Origin: JAYZQT01 sp036136335
Lineage (GTDB): Bacteria > Pseudomonadota > Alphaproteobacteria > MPNO01 > UBA830
Assembly (NCBI GenBank): GCA_036136335.1
Contig: JAYZQT010000030.1
Location: 5,263 to 69,262, forward strand
Direction: 5' to 3'
Length of the DNA stretch: 64,000 nucleotides
This document shows, piece after piece, positions 27,672-35,956 of the stretch (position 1 is the stretch's first letter; the number at the start of each line of letters is the position of its first letter). The notes under the pieces were generated by a model that was given only the letters and a program-made list of their open reading frames with translations, was not told where the DNA came from and searched no databases. Position numbers and translations under genes: made by a program.

Positions 27672-28283
27672 ATGAAACTGTTTTATACAAAAGGTACCTG
27701 TTCATTCGCCCCACACATCGCTATGCGGGAACTCGGTATTGACCCCGAACTAATCGCCGTAAACCTACGAGAAAAAACCCTTCCGGATGGCTCTGACTTT
27801 CTGGCAAAAAATCCGAAGGGTTATGTTCCCTATATCGAAACCAAAGACGGAATAGGAATAAGTGAATGTGGGGTAATCCTGCAGTACCTCGCAGATCTGG
27901 TTCCTGATAAAAACCTTATTTCCGCCGCGGGCACAATCGAACGCTATAAAGTACAGGATTGGCTCAGCTTCATAGGTTCGGAGTTACACAAGAACCTACC
28001 GCCGCTATTTCTTCCAAACATTCCGGAGGAATACCGGCCGGTGGCACGAGCGCGCCTTGATGTTCGGCTGGATTTCGTTAATGACCAACTTGAAGGCAGA
28101 AATTACCTGATGGGCGACCGGTACAGCGTCGCGGATTCCTACGCCACGGCAATCCTAAACTGGACCAAACCAGCAAAATACGACCTTTCCAGCCTGCAAA
28201 ATGTTTCAGCGTATTATGATCGGTGTAGCGCTCGGGACAGCGTCGCTACTGCCACTGCCGCGGAGACTGCGGATATGCCCTAG
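27672..28283 (+). CDS. Glutathione S-transferase family protein
   Basis: 203 aa. The N-terminal thioredoxin-like glutathione domain starts MKLFYTKGTCSFAPHIAMREL, a beta-class pattern (TKGTCS), with the SECGVILQYLADL helix near 70. An all-alpha C-terminal domain follows. The start at ATG 27672 has AAAGGA upstream; a longer frame from 27582 has no family match. It may detoxify an electrophilic intermediate or perform a glutathione-dependent ether/thioether cleavage in the cluster (inference). Confidence 0.88.
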   Translation: MKLFYTKGTCSFAPHIAMRELGIDPELIAVNLREKTLPDGSDFLAKNPKGYVPYIETKDGIGISECGVILQYLADLVPDKNLISAAGTIERYKVQDWLSFIGSELHKNLPPLFLPNIPEEYRPVARARLDVRLDFVNDQLEGRNYLMGDRYSVADSYATAILNWTKPAKYDLSSLQNVSAYYDRCSARDSVATATAAETADMP

Positions 28284-28286
28284 TAA

Positions 28287-28346
28287 TTGGTGCCGGGGCG
28301 ACCAAGGCTAAAGCCACCGCCCCACCAACCCTTATTCCAATAGGGT
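28287..28346 (+). other. Two adjacent inverted repeats between GST and TauD-like genes
   Basis: The first stem-loop is compound: GGGGCG (28295-28300) with CGCCCC (28318-28323), flanked by TTGG/CCAA and enclosing a small GGCT/AGCC hairpin. The second is ACCCT-ATT with AAT-AGGGT around 28328-28346, with one bulged base. There is no T-run after either, so they are not a standard terminator. They may stabilise mRNA ends or reduce read-through from GST to the dioxygenase gene. Confidence 0.45.
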
Positions 28347-28391
28347 ACCCAGCACGGTTAAATTTAAGAAGTGAGAGATTGAGGAAATGTT

Positions 28392-29297
28392 ATGCATATT
28401 CATCCGACCGGCGCTTTCTCAAACCACACGAAAGATTACATACACATCACCGTAACCCCGCTTGGTGCCGCAATGGGCGCCGAAATACAGGGAATAGATA
28501 TCCGCAATCTAACCAACGACAGCTTCGCGGAGGTAGCGGACGCCCTCTACAATCACAAAATGATTTTTTTTCGTAATCAGGATATTTCCCATTCCGATCA
28601 GGAAAGTTTTACACAGGGTTTTGGGGAGTTTGGCAAAGACGCGTATACCCCAGGTGTGGAGGGTCACCCAGAGATTCAGCCCGTACTCAAGGAAGCGGAT
28701 TCCAAAGCCCACATGATTTTTGGTGGGGCATGGCACACAGATTCGCCGTTTTTGCCGCGCCCGCCGGCAATTACAATTTTATTTGGCAAAGATATTCCGC
28801 CCTATGGTGGCGACACCATGTGGACCAATACTGCGCTCGCGTATGCTTTTCTAAGCGACACAATGAAGAAGGTTTTGTCAGAACTGAAAATACATATGTC
28901 GGCGCGAACGGTTCTGGAGGAAGTTCGCAAAGGAACCGAAAAGTTTGGCGAAAAAAGCCTTGGCGGAACACCCTTGAAATTTGATCCAGAGCCGATGATC
29001 ACCGGCGCGTTCCACCCACTGGTGCGGACCCACCCCGTTACAGGTGAAAAAGGGTTATATGTCGACGACTCGTATGCCGTTTCCATTGAAGGCATGACGC
29101 AAACAGAAGCCGATGCGATGCTGCAGTTTCTGCGCAACCACGTAACCCAGCCTGCATTCACCTGCCGCCTTCGATGGGAACCCAATACCCTCGTGATTTG
29201 GGATAACCGACTTTGCCTTCACCACGCTTTTAACGACCACGAAGGTTTTCGCCGCGAAATGTACCGTACAACGGTACTGGGCGAGGTGCCAAATTAG
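28392..29297 (+). CDS. TauD/TfdA-family Fe(II)/2-oxoglutarate dioxygenase
   Basis: 301 aa. The facial-triad motif HxD is His115-Thr-Asp117 in GAWHTDSPF, and the distal histidine is near residue 278 in LHHAFND, followed by the 2-oxoglutarate-binding arginine region FRREMYR. Members hydroxylate taurine, alkyl sulfates, 2,4-D or related compounds, causing C-S or C-O cleavage. The substrate is not determined. GAGGAA lies 7 bases before the ATG. It sits between GST and a VOC protein on the same strand. Confidence 0.9.
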   Translation: MHIHPTGAFSNHTKDYIHITVTPLGAAMGAEIQGIDIRNLTNDSFAEVADALYNHKMIFFRNQDISHSDQESFTQGFGEFGKDAYTPGVEGHPEIQPVLKEADSKAHMIFGGAWHTDSPFLPRPPAITILFGKDIPPYGGDTMWTNTALAYAFLSDTMKKVLSELKIHMSARTVLEEVRKGTEKFGEKSLGGTPLKFDPEPMITGAFHPLVRTHPVTGEKGLYVDDSYAVSIEGMTQTEADAMLQFLRNHVTQPAFTCRLRWEPNTLVIWDNRLCLHHAFNDHEGFRREMYRTTVLGEVPN

Positions 29298-29411
29298 TCC
29301 AAACTCATCACATGGGTAGCGCCGAGGGAAGATTGTTCTCCGGGTGAGATGAGTAGTTTCCCCATCGCCCTTTATTAACGAAACTTACAGCCAGCAAGAT
29401 GGAGAAACCAA

Positions 29412-29801
29412 ATGGTAAAAATTCGTCATATAGCAATTATATCAGACGATCCCGAACGTTTAGGTAACTTCTACGTGGATGTTTATGGAATGGAGATAAC
29501 TGGACATAGCCAAGGGGATGTCTGGATTACAGACGGGTATATGGACATTGCCCTTATCCATCAAAACAATGTACCAAATCAGAAAACGGGTATTAACCAT
29601 TATGGGATCACGATTTCTCCAAATGAAAAGACGGAAATTTATTCAAAAATGAATGCTCTGGGACTAGACCCGTTTGACCCCAGAACAGAAAATCCAAACC
29701 TGGACAGGCCGTTTGTGGAGCATGCTGCATTCGACATCGACGGTAATCGTTTCGATATTTCAACAGGAAAGCGTGACCTAGTAGACGAAAAGAACAGGTG
29801 A
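29412..29801 (+). CDS. VOC (glyoxalase/dioxygenase) superfamily protein
   Basis: 129 aa, a single VOC module pair. It opens with IRHIAIISDDPERLGNFYVDVYGME, where the first metal-ligand histidine is expected, has a second histidine in GINHYGI near residue 61, and ends with EHAAFDIDGNRFDIS. Members include glyoxalase I, extradiol dioxygenases and resistance proteins, and this short form cannot be assigned. ATGGAGAAACC precedes the start. A weak 5-bp hairpin (29808-29830) follows the stop. Confidence 0.82.
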   Translation: MVKIRHIAIISDDPERLGNFYVDVYGMEITGHSQGDVWITDGYMDIALIHQNNVPNQKTGINHYGITISPNEKTEIYSKMNALGLDPFDPRTENPNLDRPFVEHAAFDIDGNRFDISTGKRDLVDEKNR

Positions 29802-29848
29802 CGCAGCCTGACCGGACGGAAGGCCTCAGGTTAAAATAGCTTAAACGA

Positions 29849-29935
<87 letters not shown>

Positions 29936-29945
29936 TCGCGATTTG

Positions 29946-29973
29946 CTTATATAGTGATCGTAATTGACGTCAA
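29946..29973 (-). promoter_or_regulatory. Sigma-70-type promoter of tRNA-Leu
   Basis: Minus-strand reading: TTGACG (29968-29973), 16-bp spacer, TATAAG (29946-29951), ending about 10 bases from the mature tRNA 5' end. Both hexamers match consensus at five of six positions. The -35 lies in the palindrome TTGACGTCAA. Confidence 0.65.
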
Positions 29974-30062
29974 GCCTCTCCTCCAAAACATAGACCTAAT
30001 CGACCCTCAGTCCTTGAAACCCAGCAAATTCACCTGTGTCCATGAAGTTCACAGCGGCGATA

Positions 30063-30111
30063 CCAGCCGTGAAGACAGGGTTCTATGCGGCTGGGGTTTA
30101 AAGCCTGTTTT
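30063..30111 (+). promoter_or_regulatory. Candidate pseudoknot-type leader before yqaA-dsbB-coq7
   Basis: CCAGCCG (30063-30069) pairs with CGGCTGG (30088-30094). The 18-base loop contains AAGACAGG (30072-30079), which can pair with CCTGTTTT (30104-30111), with one G-T pair. The two helices can coexist as an H-type pseudoknot, or the second could act alone as a T-rich terminator-like hairpin. It ends 28 bases before the yqaA ATG. No known riboswitch class was matched. Confidence 0.35.
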
Positions 30112-30139
30112 TTGGTAAGGGCAATGTTATCGTCTGGGT

Positions 30140-30721
30140 ATGCTGCAGCGCTTGTACAATTGGACGATGGACCTGGCCAACCGGAAAAACGCGGTGTGGG
30201 TCCTTGCGGCGGTGGCATTCGTCGAAAGCTCGGTTTTTCCAATTCCGCCAGACGTACTCCTGATCCCGATGATACTGGCCGCGCGCGCCAGGGCATGGCG
30301 TTACGCTGCGGTTTGCACAATCGCGTCCGTTCTGGGCGGTATGCTCGGCTATGCCATCGGCGCGGTCTTCTATGAGGGAGTCGGTCGACCAATCATGGAT
30401 TTATATGGATACAGTACAAAATTTTTGGACTTCAAGACCCGGTATAATGAGTACGGTGGCTGGATAGTATTTATCGCAGGAGTCACACCGTTTCCCTACA
30501 AAGTAATTACTATCGCCAGTGGCGTTACCAATCTCGATTTCAGTACCTTTGCAGTAGCGTCAGTCATCGCTCGCGGCATGCGTTTCTTCCTCGTTGCCAC
30601 CCTGCTTTACTGGATAGGGCAGCCGGTCCGACAATTTGTCGAAAAACGCCTTGGTATGGTCTTTATAATTTTCTGCATTCTCTTAATCGGTGGTTTTTTG
30701 AGCATCAAATACCTGATATGA
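30140..30721 (+). CDS. YqaA/DedA-family membrane protein
   Basis: 193 aa with four or five predicted membrane segments. The family-defining region is FVESSVFPIPPDVLLIPMIL near residues 27-46, and the second conserved arc is FIAGVTPFPYKVITIASGV near residues 110-128. DedA/SNARE-associated (VTT) proteins are linked to lipid scrambling and membrane homeostasis; the YqaA branch is uncharacterised. It is the first gene of yqaA-dsbB-coq7, with 10 bp to dsbB. The start has only a weak ribosome binding site. Confidence 0.85.
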   Translation: MLQRLYNWTMDLANRKNAVWVLAAVAFVESSVFPIPPDVLLIPMILAARARAWRYAAVCTIASVLGGMLGYAIGAVFYEGVGRPIMDLYGYSTKFLDFKTRYNEYGGWIVFIAGVTPFPYKVITIASGVTNLDFSTFAVASVIARGMRFFLVATLLYWIGQPVRQFVEKRLGMVFIIFCILLIGGFLSIKYLI

Positions 30722-30731
30722 AGGTAAACAC

Positions 30732-31250
30732 ATGAAATTCGCGGGCATTACAATCCGGGACAGGACGGTCCCGCTTTGGGCCATGGGCGCCTCTGCTGCT
30801 GCGCTCGTCATTGCACTGTTATCACAGCATTGGGGAGACCTCCCACCCTGTGACCTTTGTCTTTGGCAGCGGATACCGCATGGCGTGGTAATCGTAATCG
30901 GCATGGGTGCGTTGCTCTGGTTTGACCGACCTCAAGAACGCATGCTCCTAAGCTGGCTGGGGGCAATTGCATTCAGCGTCGGTGCGTGCATCGCATTATA
31001 TCATGTCGGCATCGAACAACACTGGATACAGGAACCAATCTCCTGTTCCGGGGACGCAACTCTCAACGAGGTACAATCTGTAGACAAGCTTCGCAATCTT
31101 CTCTTAGCAACACGTCCTGTGCGTTGCGATGAAATCCCTTGGTCACTGTTCGGGCTGTCTATTGCCGCATGGAACGCACTGGTGTCGACGTTACTGGCAT
31201 TGATTTGCGGGCTTGCAGGATTACGCCAGCTGCGCGAAAAGACTGAATGA
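30732..31250 (+). CDS. dsbB: Disulfide bond formation protein DsbB
   Basis: 172 aa, four membrane segments. It reoxidises DsbA and passes electrons to quinone. The first redox pair is CDLC in PPCDLCLWQRIPH near residues 37-40. The second pair consists of widely spaced cysteines in EPISCSGD and RPVRCDEIPWSLFG. AGGTAAAC precedes the ATG. It overlaps coq7 by 4 bp, linking a quinone-dependent enzyme with a ubiquinone synthesis gene. Confidence 0.92.
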   Translation: MKFAGITIRDRTVPLWAMGASAAALVIALLSQHWGDLPPCDLCLWQRIPHGVVIVIGMGALLWFDRPQERMLLSWLGAIAFSVGACIALYHVGIEQHWIQEPISCSGDATLNEVQSVDKLRNLLLATRPVRCDEIPWSLFGLSIAAWNALVSTLLALICGLAGLRQLREKTE

Positions 31251-31825
31251 GCCAAGAGACAAAGCCCCGAGGCAAGGCCCGTACCGAGCACGGCATCCTC
31301 CCAGGCGATCTTCCCAAGGAAAAAATGCTGGAACGCTTTGTCCGGGTTGATCATGCGGGAGAGTATGGGGCGGTCCGCATCTACGAAGGGCAGCTATCGG
31401 TCCTGGGAAAATCGGACTCAGCAAAAATCATAAGCGAGATGGCCGATAAAGAACGGGAACACCTTGAAAAATTCAAAACGTTGGTCAGCGACCGCCGCGT
31501 ACGCCCTACCGCCTTGTTGCCCTTCTGGCACGCAGCGGGGTTTGCATTGGGTGCAACCACCGCGCTGATGGGGGAACGTGCGGCAATGGCCTGCACTTCA
31601 GCGGTGGAAGAAGTGATCGAGGAACACTATGCAAAACAGGCGGAAGCTCTTGGAGACGATGAAGCCGAACTCCGAGAGGTTATTGAGAAGTTCCGCGACG
31701 ATGAGTTGGAGCATCGTGATACGGCGCTTGACCACGAAGCCAAACTGGCGCCGGGATACGAAATCCTGTCCAGGATAATAAAAAAAGGATCCCGCCTGGC
31801 AATCTGGCTTAGCGAGCGGGTGTAG
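31247..31825 (+). CDS. coq7: 3-demethoxyubiquinol hydroxylase, COQ7 family
   Basis: 192 aa di-iron hydroxylase of ubiquinone synthesis. The two ExxH-containing helical repeats are visible: RVDHAGEYGAVRIYEGQL with EREHLEKF, then EEVIEEHYAKQ with DDELEHRDTAL. The N terminus is a short polar lead. It overlaps the dsbB stop by 4 bp. Its presence implies aerobic ubiquinone-10-type respiration, consistent with the heme A synthase downstream. Confidence 0.93.
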   Translation: MSQETKPRGKARTEHGILPGDLPKEKMLERFVRVDHAGEYGAVRIYEGQLSVLGKSDSAKIISEMADKEREHLEKFKTLVSDRRVRPTALLPFWHAAGFALGATTALMGERAAMACTSAVEEVIEEHYAKQAEALGDDEAELREVIEKFRDDELEHRDTALDHEAKLAPGYEILSRIIKKGSRLAIWLSERV

Positions 31826-31929
31826 GCGCGCTTCTGTCCGACTCCATTATCAGATAAACCACATGAAAATGCTGGCAAAACTCCAAGATCACGACCTACA
31901 GTGGACAAATGTCCCATCAAGAAAAATGT

Positions 31930-34686
31930 ATGACAGAGGAACCGACCAACAACAGCCAGGTTAAAAGGCGACTGGATATTCCCGCTCTGGCGGTGGACCA
32001 CCGGCGCGCCGTTCTCGCAGATGCAGCTGGCAATTTGCGAGCCATGTCAAAGGCGGCGGCAGCAGCGTTAATATCAGATGGAACAATACCGATTGTCTGC
32101 CACCTACCGACAACAGCGCGGCGCCTAAAGACATCCTCATTTCTGGCTCTCGATCTACTCGAACTTTACGCTTTCGTCCGGCCTGCAAATGTTTGCCAGC
32201 CAACTGTATCGGGGTTGTCAATGGCACTCGGATTTAATCTTCCTGACGAACTAGAGGACCAAGCCGAAAATTTGCAGTTTTTGGGTGGCATTCTGCTCAC
32301 CGAACTGATCTCAATGAGCCCCGGTCCGGGCCGCGACCGAATAGCAGAAATAGCACGTTCGATGGAGGCGGCGAACTGGGGATGGTCCCCGCTTGTTTTA
32401 CGTGCCCTCCGTTCTGAAACACCACCAGAATTCAGTGATAACAGCATAACTGCGCTGGAAATCTGGCGGCGGCTTCCCGAATGGTCTGAATATGCCTCCG
32501 ATGGACAACCCGGCAATCTGCCAGTCGCGCCAGACAATGCACGCGCGCGGCTTGCCAGCATGGTCGGAAAAGGGGCGGAAGATCGACCCCAACAAGGTGA
32601 CTATGCTTCCGCAGTAAGCCATGCATTTGCCCCACGCGATGAAATAGGGGTGCCCCAAACAGTTATAGCAGAAGCCGGCACCGGCGTGGGCAAAACACTG
32701 GGATATATTGCACCTGCAAGCCTTTGGGTGGAGCAAAACCAGGGAACAGTCTGGATCAGCACGTTTACTCGAAATCTTCAACGCCAGATAGATGATGAAT
32801 TAAAACAGCTCCACCCCGACCCGGCAATCAAGAAACGCAAAGTCGTCATCCGCAAGGGACGGGAAAATTATCTGTGTCTTCTAAACTTCGAAGAAGCGGT
32901 TGCAGGGTTGCGGGATCGTCCGGCAAACGCGGTCGGCCTCGGGTTGTTGGCACGCTGGGCAGAAGTCACTCGAGACGGAGATATCGGAGGCGGCGATTTT
33001 CCGCCTTGGTTAATCGATCTTGCAGGCACAAGTAATACGGTCGGCATGACCGACAGACGCGGCGAATGTATTTATTCTGCCTGCGCCCATTATCACAAAT
33101 GCTTCGTCGAAAAGACGGTGCGGCGAGCAAAACGGGCAGAAATTGTCATTGCCAACCACGCCCTTGTGCTATCCCATATCGCGACAGGGGCACAGGACGA
33201 CGGTCCAATTCCCAACCGACTGATCTTCGACGAGGGGCACCACCTTTTCGACGCCGCAGACAGTGCGTTCTCCACACAACTGACCGGGCAGGAGGGTATG
33301 GACCTTCGACACTGGCTTCTGGGAGCGGAGGATGGCCGAAAAACACGTACCCGTGGATTGCTTAGCCGGATAGAGGATGTGGCTTTGCTTGATGAACCAA
33401 CCATGAAATCAGTGGATGCAATTATTAGGGCTGCCAGCATCCTGCCCGGTCCCGGATGGAACCAACGCATCGCTGAAGGTACAGCAAGTGGCGTGACCGA
33501 GACATTCTTGGCCTGTGTCCGCCAACAGGTCTACGCACGCGCCAAGAACTCCCAATCGCCGTACGATCTCGAAATCGGGACAGAGCACCCCGTTCCCAGG
33601 CTGCTCGACAGCGCGCGGGAACTGGGAGACAAACTCGCCTCGCTTGCCCAACCGATGCAGGCATTGTCGGATCGGCTGATGAGTGTGCTGGATGAGCGCA
33701 GCACCGAGCTCAAAACACCGAACCGGAACCGGATTGAAAGCGTAAGCCGGGGCCTGAGTCGGCGAGCGGACAGGGACATCGTAGTTTGGGGATCGATGCT
33801 CGCAGGACTTGCGGATGGCTGCCCGCAGGAGTTCGTGGACTGGTTTAGGGTAACCCGTTCAAGCGGACGCGATGTGGATATTGGAATGCATCGCCACTGG
33901 ATAGACCCAATGATACCGTTTGCCAGAACTGTTGCGGACGCAGCGCATGGGATTGTAATCACATCCGCAACATTGCGCGACAACACTGGCAACACGGAAA
34001 TCGATTGGCAAACCGCGGAGGCACGGACTGGAACAGTACATTTCAAGGCTCCGCCGTTACGTGCTCAGATGACATCGCCTTTTGATTACACCTCGCAAAC
34101 ACGCGTGCTTGTCGTCACAGACGTGCGCAAAGACGATCTGACCCAGGTAGCTACCGCTTATCGGGAATTATTCCTCGCGGCCGGTGGTGGCGCTCTGGGT
34201 CTGTTCACCGCAATTTCCCGCCTGCGGGGCGTGCATGAAATCATTGCCCCAACGATTGAAGATGCTGGATACCGGCTGCTCGCACAGCATGTTGATCGAA
34301 TGGACACGGGTAGCCTTGTCGATATCTTCCGTGCCGAAGAAAGATCCTGCCTTCTGGGCACCGACGCCGTCCGCGACGGCATTGATGTGCCGGGGCAAAA
34401 CCTGAGATTGATCGTGTTTGATCGCGTTCCCTGGCCACGCCCTACAATCCTTCACCGGGCGCGGCGAAAGGAATTCAGCCAGTCCCGGTATGACGATTTA
34501 ATCACGCGTCTGCGGCTAAAACAGGCCTATGGGCGCCTTATTCGCCGGCAAACCGATACCGGTGTCTTCGTCTTGCTGGACCCTATGACGCCTTCAAGAA
34601 TGATGGGCGCATTTCCTGAGAACGTTGAGGTAATTCGGACAGGACTAAAGGATGCGATTGCCACCACGCGGGACTTTCTTGTTTAG
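31930..34686 (+). CDS. DinG/XPD-type ATP-dependent DNA helicase
   Basis: About 918 aa superfamily 2 Fe-S helicase. An N-terminal region (1-230) precedes Walker A in EAGTGVGKTLGY near residue 250. Four cysteines that can ligate a 4Fe-4S cluster are in CLLNF near 316 and CIYSACAHYHKC near 380-391. The DEAH-type box is DEGH near 433-436, and C-terminal motif VI is AYGRLIRRQTDTG. The start at 31930 was preferred over 31909; neither has a strong ribosome binding site. Alphaproteobacterial DinG homologues of this length are common. Confidence 0.9.
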   Translation: MTEEPTNNSQVKRRLDIPALAVDHRRAVLADAAGNLRAMSKAAAAALISDGTIPIVCHLPTTARRLKTSSFLALDLLELYAFVRPANVCQPTVSGLSMALGFNLPDELEDQAENLQFLGGILLTELISMSPGPGRDRIAEIARSMEAANWGWSPLVLRALRSETPPEFSDNSITALEIWRRLPEWSEYASDGQPGNLPVAPDNARARLASMVGKGAEDRPQQGDYASAVSHAFAPRDEIGVPQTVIAEAGTGVGKTLGYIAPASLWVEQNQGTVWISTFTRNLQRQIDDELKQLHPDPAIKKRKVVIRKGRENYLCLLNFEEAVAGLRDRPANAVGLGLLARWAEVTRDGDIGGGDFPPWLIDLAGTSNTVGMTDRRGECIYSACAHYHKCFVEKTVRRAKRAEIVIANHALVLSHIATGAQDDGPIPNRLIFDEGHHLFDAADSAFSTQLTGQEGMDLRHWLLGAEDGRKTRTRGLLSRIEDVALLDEPTMKSVDAIIRAASILPGPGWNQRIAEGTASGVTETFLACVRQQVYARAKNSQSPYDLEIGTEHPVPRLLDSARELGDKLASLAQPMQALSDRLMSVLDERSTELKTPNRNRIESVSRGLSRRADRDIVVWGSMLAGLADGCPQEFVDWFRVTRSSGRDVDIGMHRHWIDPMIPFARTVADAAHGIVITSATLRDNTGNTEIDWQTAEARTGTVHFKAPPLRAQMTSPFDYTSQTRVLVVTDVRKDDLTQVATAYRELFLAAGGGALGLFTAISRLRGVHEIIAPTIEDAGYRLLAQHVDRMDTGSLVDIFRAEERSCLLGTDAVRDGIDVPGQNLRLIVFDRVPWPRPTILHRARRKEFSQSRYDDLITRLRLKQAYGRLIRRQTDTGVFVLLDPMTPSRMMGAFPENVEVIRTGLKDAIATTRDFLV

Positions 34687-34783
34687 TTAAAGGCCACGCC
34701 GGTCGATGATTGCCCGGCGTTACGTTAGGGCAAAATGCCGCATACCGTTGCTACCCGGTCAAGAGCCAGCTAGTAGGAATTTG

Positions 34784-35797
34784 ATGAAGTTTGTCCGTTA
34801 CGCCACTCCCCGACGGGCCATTCGCTACTGGCTCTTTGCATGTTGCACGCTTGTCTTTTGCATGGCGCTTTTGGGCGGTATCACCCGCCTCACAGAATCA
34901 GGCCTTTCAATGGTTGACTGGAAACCTGTTACGGGTTGGCTGCCACCACTAAGTGCTTCTGCGTGGGCAGAAATTTTCGACGCTTATCGTAATACACCGG
35001 AATTTCGCGTGGTAAACTTCTGGATGGAACTAAAGGATTTCAAACAGATTTTCTGGCTGGAGTTCCTACACCGTCTATTGGGGCGCATAATCGGCATTGT
35101 TTATTTGCTCCCGTTTCTCTGGTTTGCGATTTTCTATCGCCTGCCGACATGGCTCCAAACAAGGCTGGTGTTTCTTTTCGTACTTGGAAGCGCGCAGGGT
35201 TTGCTGGGCTGGTATATGGTAAAATCAGGTATGGTCGACGAGGCTTCAGTCAGTCATTACATGCTGGCTGCCCACCTTGGGCTCGCCGTCACGATATATG
35301 GCATGATGCTCTCCACCGCCATCGCTCTGGGCTCGACCTCAACCAAAGTTATACCGGCTGCATGGGCTGGCGGGTTCACCGTCTTAATCTTTGTAACCAT
35401 GCTGTGGGGGGCGTTCCTGTCAGGCCTCGACGGCGGCACCATTTTTAACACCTTTCCGCTGATGGACGGACATTTTATCCCGCCCGATGCATTTTCGAAT
35501 TCGCCGATCTGGATAAACATTTTTGAAAACGTTGCTCTCGTTCAGTTTTCTCACAGAGTGCTCGCTATATTGTCTCTGTCCGCGGCAATATTGCTCTGGT
35601 GGCGATACCGAAATTCAAATCTTCCCGCGCTGCACTTGGCGGCGTTGTTCGCAGTTCTTCAGTTCTGTCTGGGCATTGCGACAATCCTCTCCGGCGCGTC
35701 AATTTATATTGCTTGGGCGCACCAAGCCGTCGGGATCGCGTTATTTTCAGCTGCAGTATGGCTCTGGGGCGGGCGCGCGAAGGCTTCCAACGCTTGA
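34784..35797 (+). CDS. ctaA: Heme A synthase (COX15/CtaA)
   Basis: 337 aa, eight membrane segments. It converts heme O to heme A for aa3-type cytochrome oxidase. LGGITRLTESGLSMVDWKPVTG near residues 30-52 is the COX15 signature. Conserved histidines are in EFLHRLLGR, HYMLAAHLG, FSHRVLA and AWAHQAVG. The start at ATG 34784 has TAGGAA 7 bases upstream; a frame open to 34706 adds residues without family support. Its stop overlaps the -35 of the metZ promoter. Confidence 0.93.
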   Translation: MKFVRYATPRRAIRYWLFACCTLVFCMALLGGITRLTESGLSMVDWKPVTGWLPPLSASAWAEIFDAYRNTPEFRVVNFWMELKDFKQIFWLEFLHRLLGRIIGIVYLLPFLWFAIFYRLPTWLQTRLVFLFVLGSAQGLLGWYMVKSGMVDEASVSHYMLAAHLGLAVTIYGMMLSTAIALGSTSTKVIPAAWAGGFTVLIFVTMLWGAFLSGLDGGTIFNTFPLMDGHFIPPDAFSNSPIWINIFENVALVQFSHRVLAILSLSAAILLWWRYRNSNLPALHLAALFAVLQFCLGIATILSGASIYIAWAHQAVGIALFSAAVWLWGGRAKASNA

Positions 35798-35823
35798 CTA
35801 TCATGCGCACTAGCGCCTATCAA
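35794..35823 (+). promoter_or_regulatory. Sigma-70-like promoter for the metZ riboswitch transcript
   Basis: TTGACT (35794-35799, overlapping the ctaA stop codon), 18-bp spacer, TATCAA (35818-35823). The predicted start near 35829-35831 falls just before the aptamer's first helix at 35835, which supports the call. Confidence 0.55.
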
Positions 35824-35831
35824 TCGCCCCT

Positions 35832-35895
35832 TCTCGTGGTGATTTGGTTCGACTGGCTTGCGGCCACGTTAAATTTCACCGCCAAAAGGTCGGGA
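35832..35895 (+). promoter_or_regulatory. SAM-II riboswitch aptamer (metA-type motif)
   Basis: A SAM-binding pseudoknot known from alphaproteobacterial methionine genes. P1 is CGTGG (35835-35839) with CCACG (35864-35868). The conserved GTGGTGATTTG and GGCTTGC-GCCACGTTAAA strings are present. The pseudoknot helix pairs CGACT in the loop (35850-35854) with GGTCG in the 3' tail (35888-35892), after CGCCAAAA. High SAM should stabilise the knot and lower metZ expression. Confidence 0.9.
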
Positions 35896-35911
35896 TTTTG
35901 CTAAAACCCCG
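35891..35911 (+). promoter_or_regulatory. Candidate antiterminator hairpin of the SAM-II switch
   Basis: CGGGATTTT (35891-35899) can pair with AAAACCCCG (35903-35911) around a GCT loop, with one A-C mismatch. Its first two bases also belong to the pseudoknot helix, and its 3' arm is the 5' arm of the terminator, so the three structures compete. Confidence 0.55.
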
Positions 35912-35931
35912 CCCACCGGTCGGGGTTTTTA
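35903..35931 (+). terminator. Intrinsic terminator in the metZ leader
   Basis: AAAACCCCG (35903-35911) pairs with CGGGGTTTT (35921-35929), loop CCCACCGGT, followed by TTTTTATTT. It lies after the SAM-II aptamer and 26 bases before the metZ ATG, so it probably serves as the riboswitch expression platform; it may also end ctaA transcription. Confidence 0.8.
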
Positions 35932-35956
35932 TTTGGTAAACACTAGGGAGCGGTGC

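Noticed and set aside
29808..29830. Terminator after the VOC gene
   Set aside because: The stem is only 5 bp and is followed by TTAAAA rather than a T-run; kept as a remark only.
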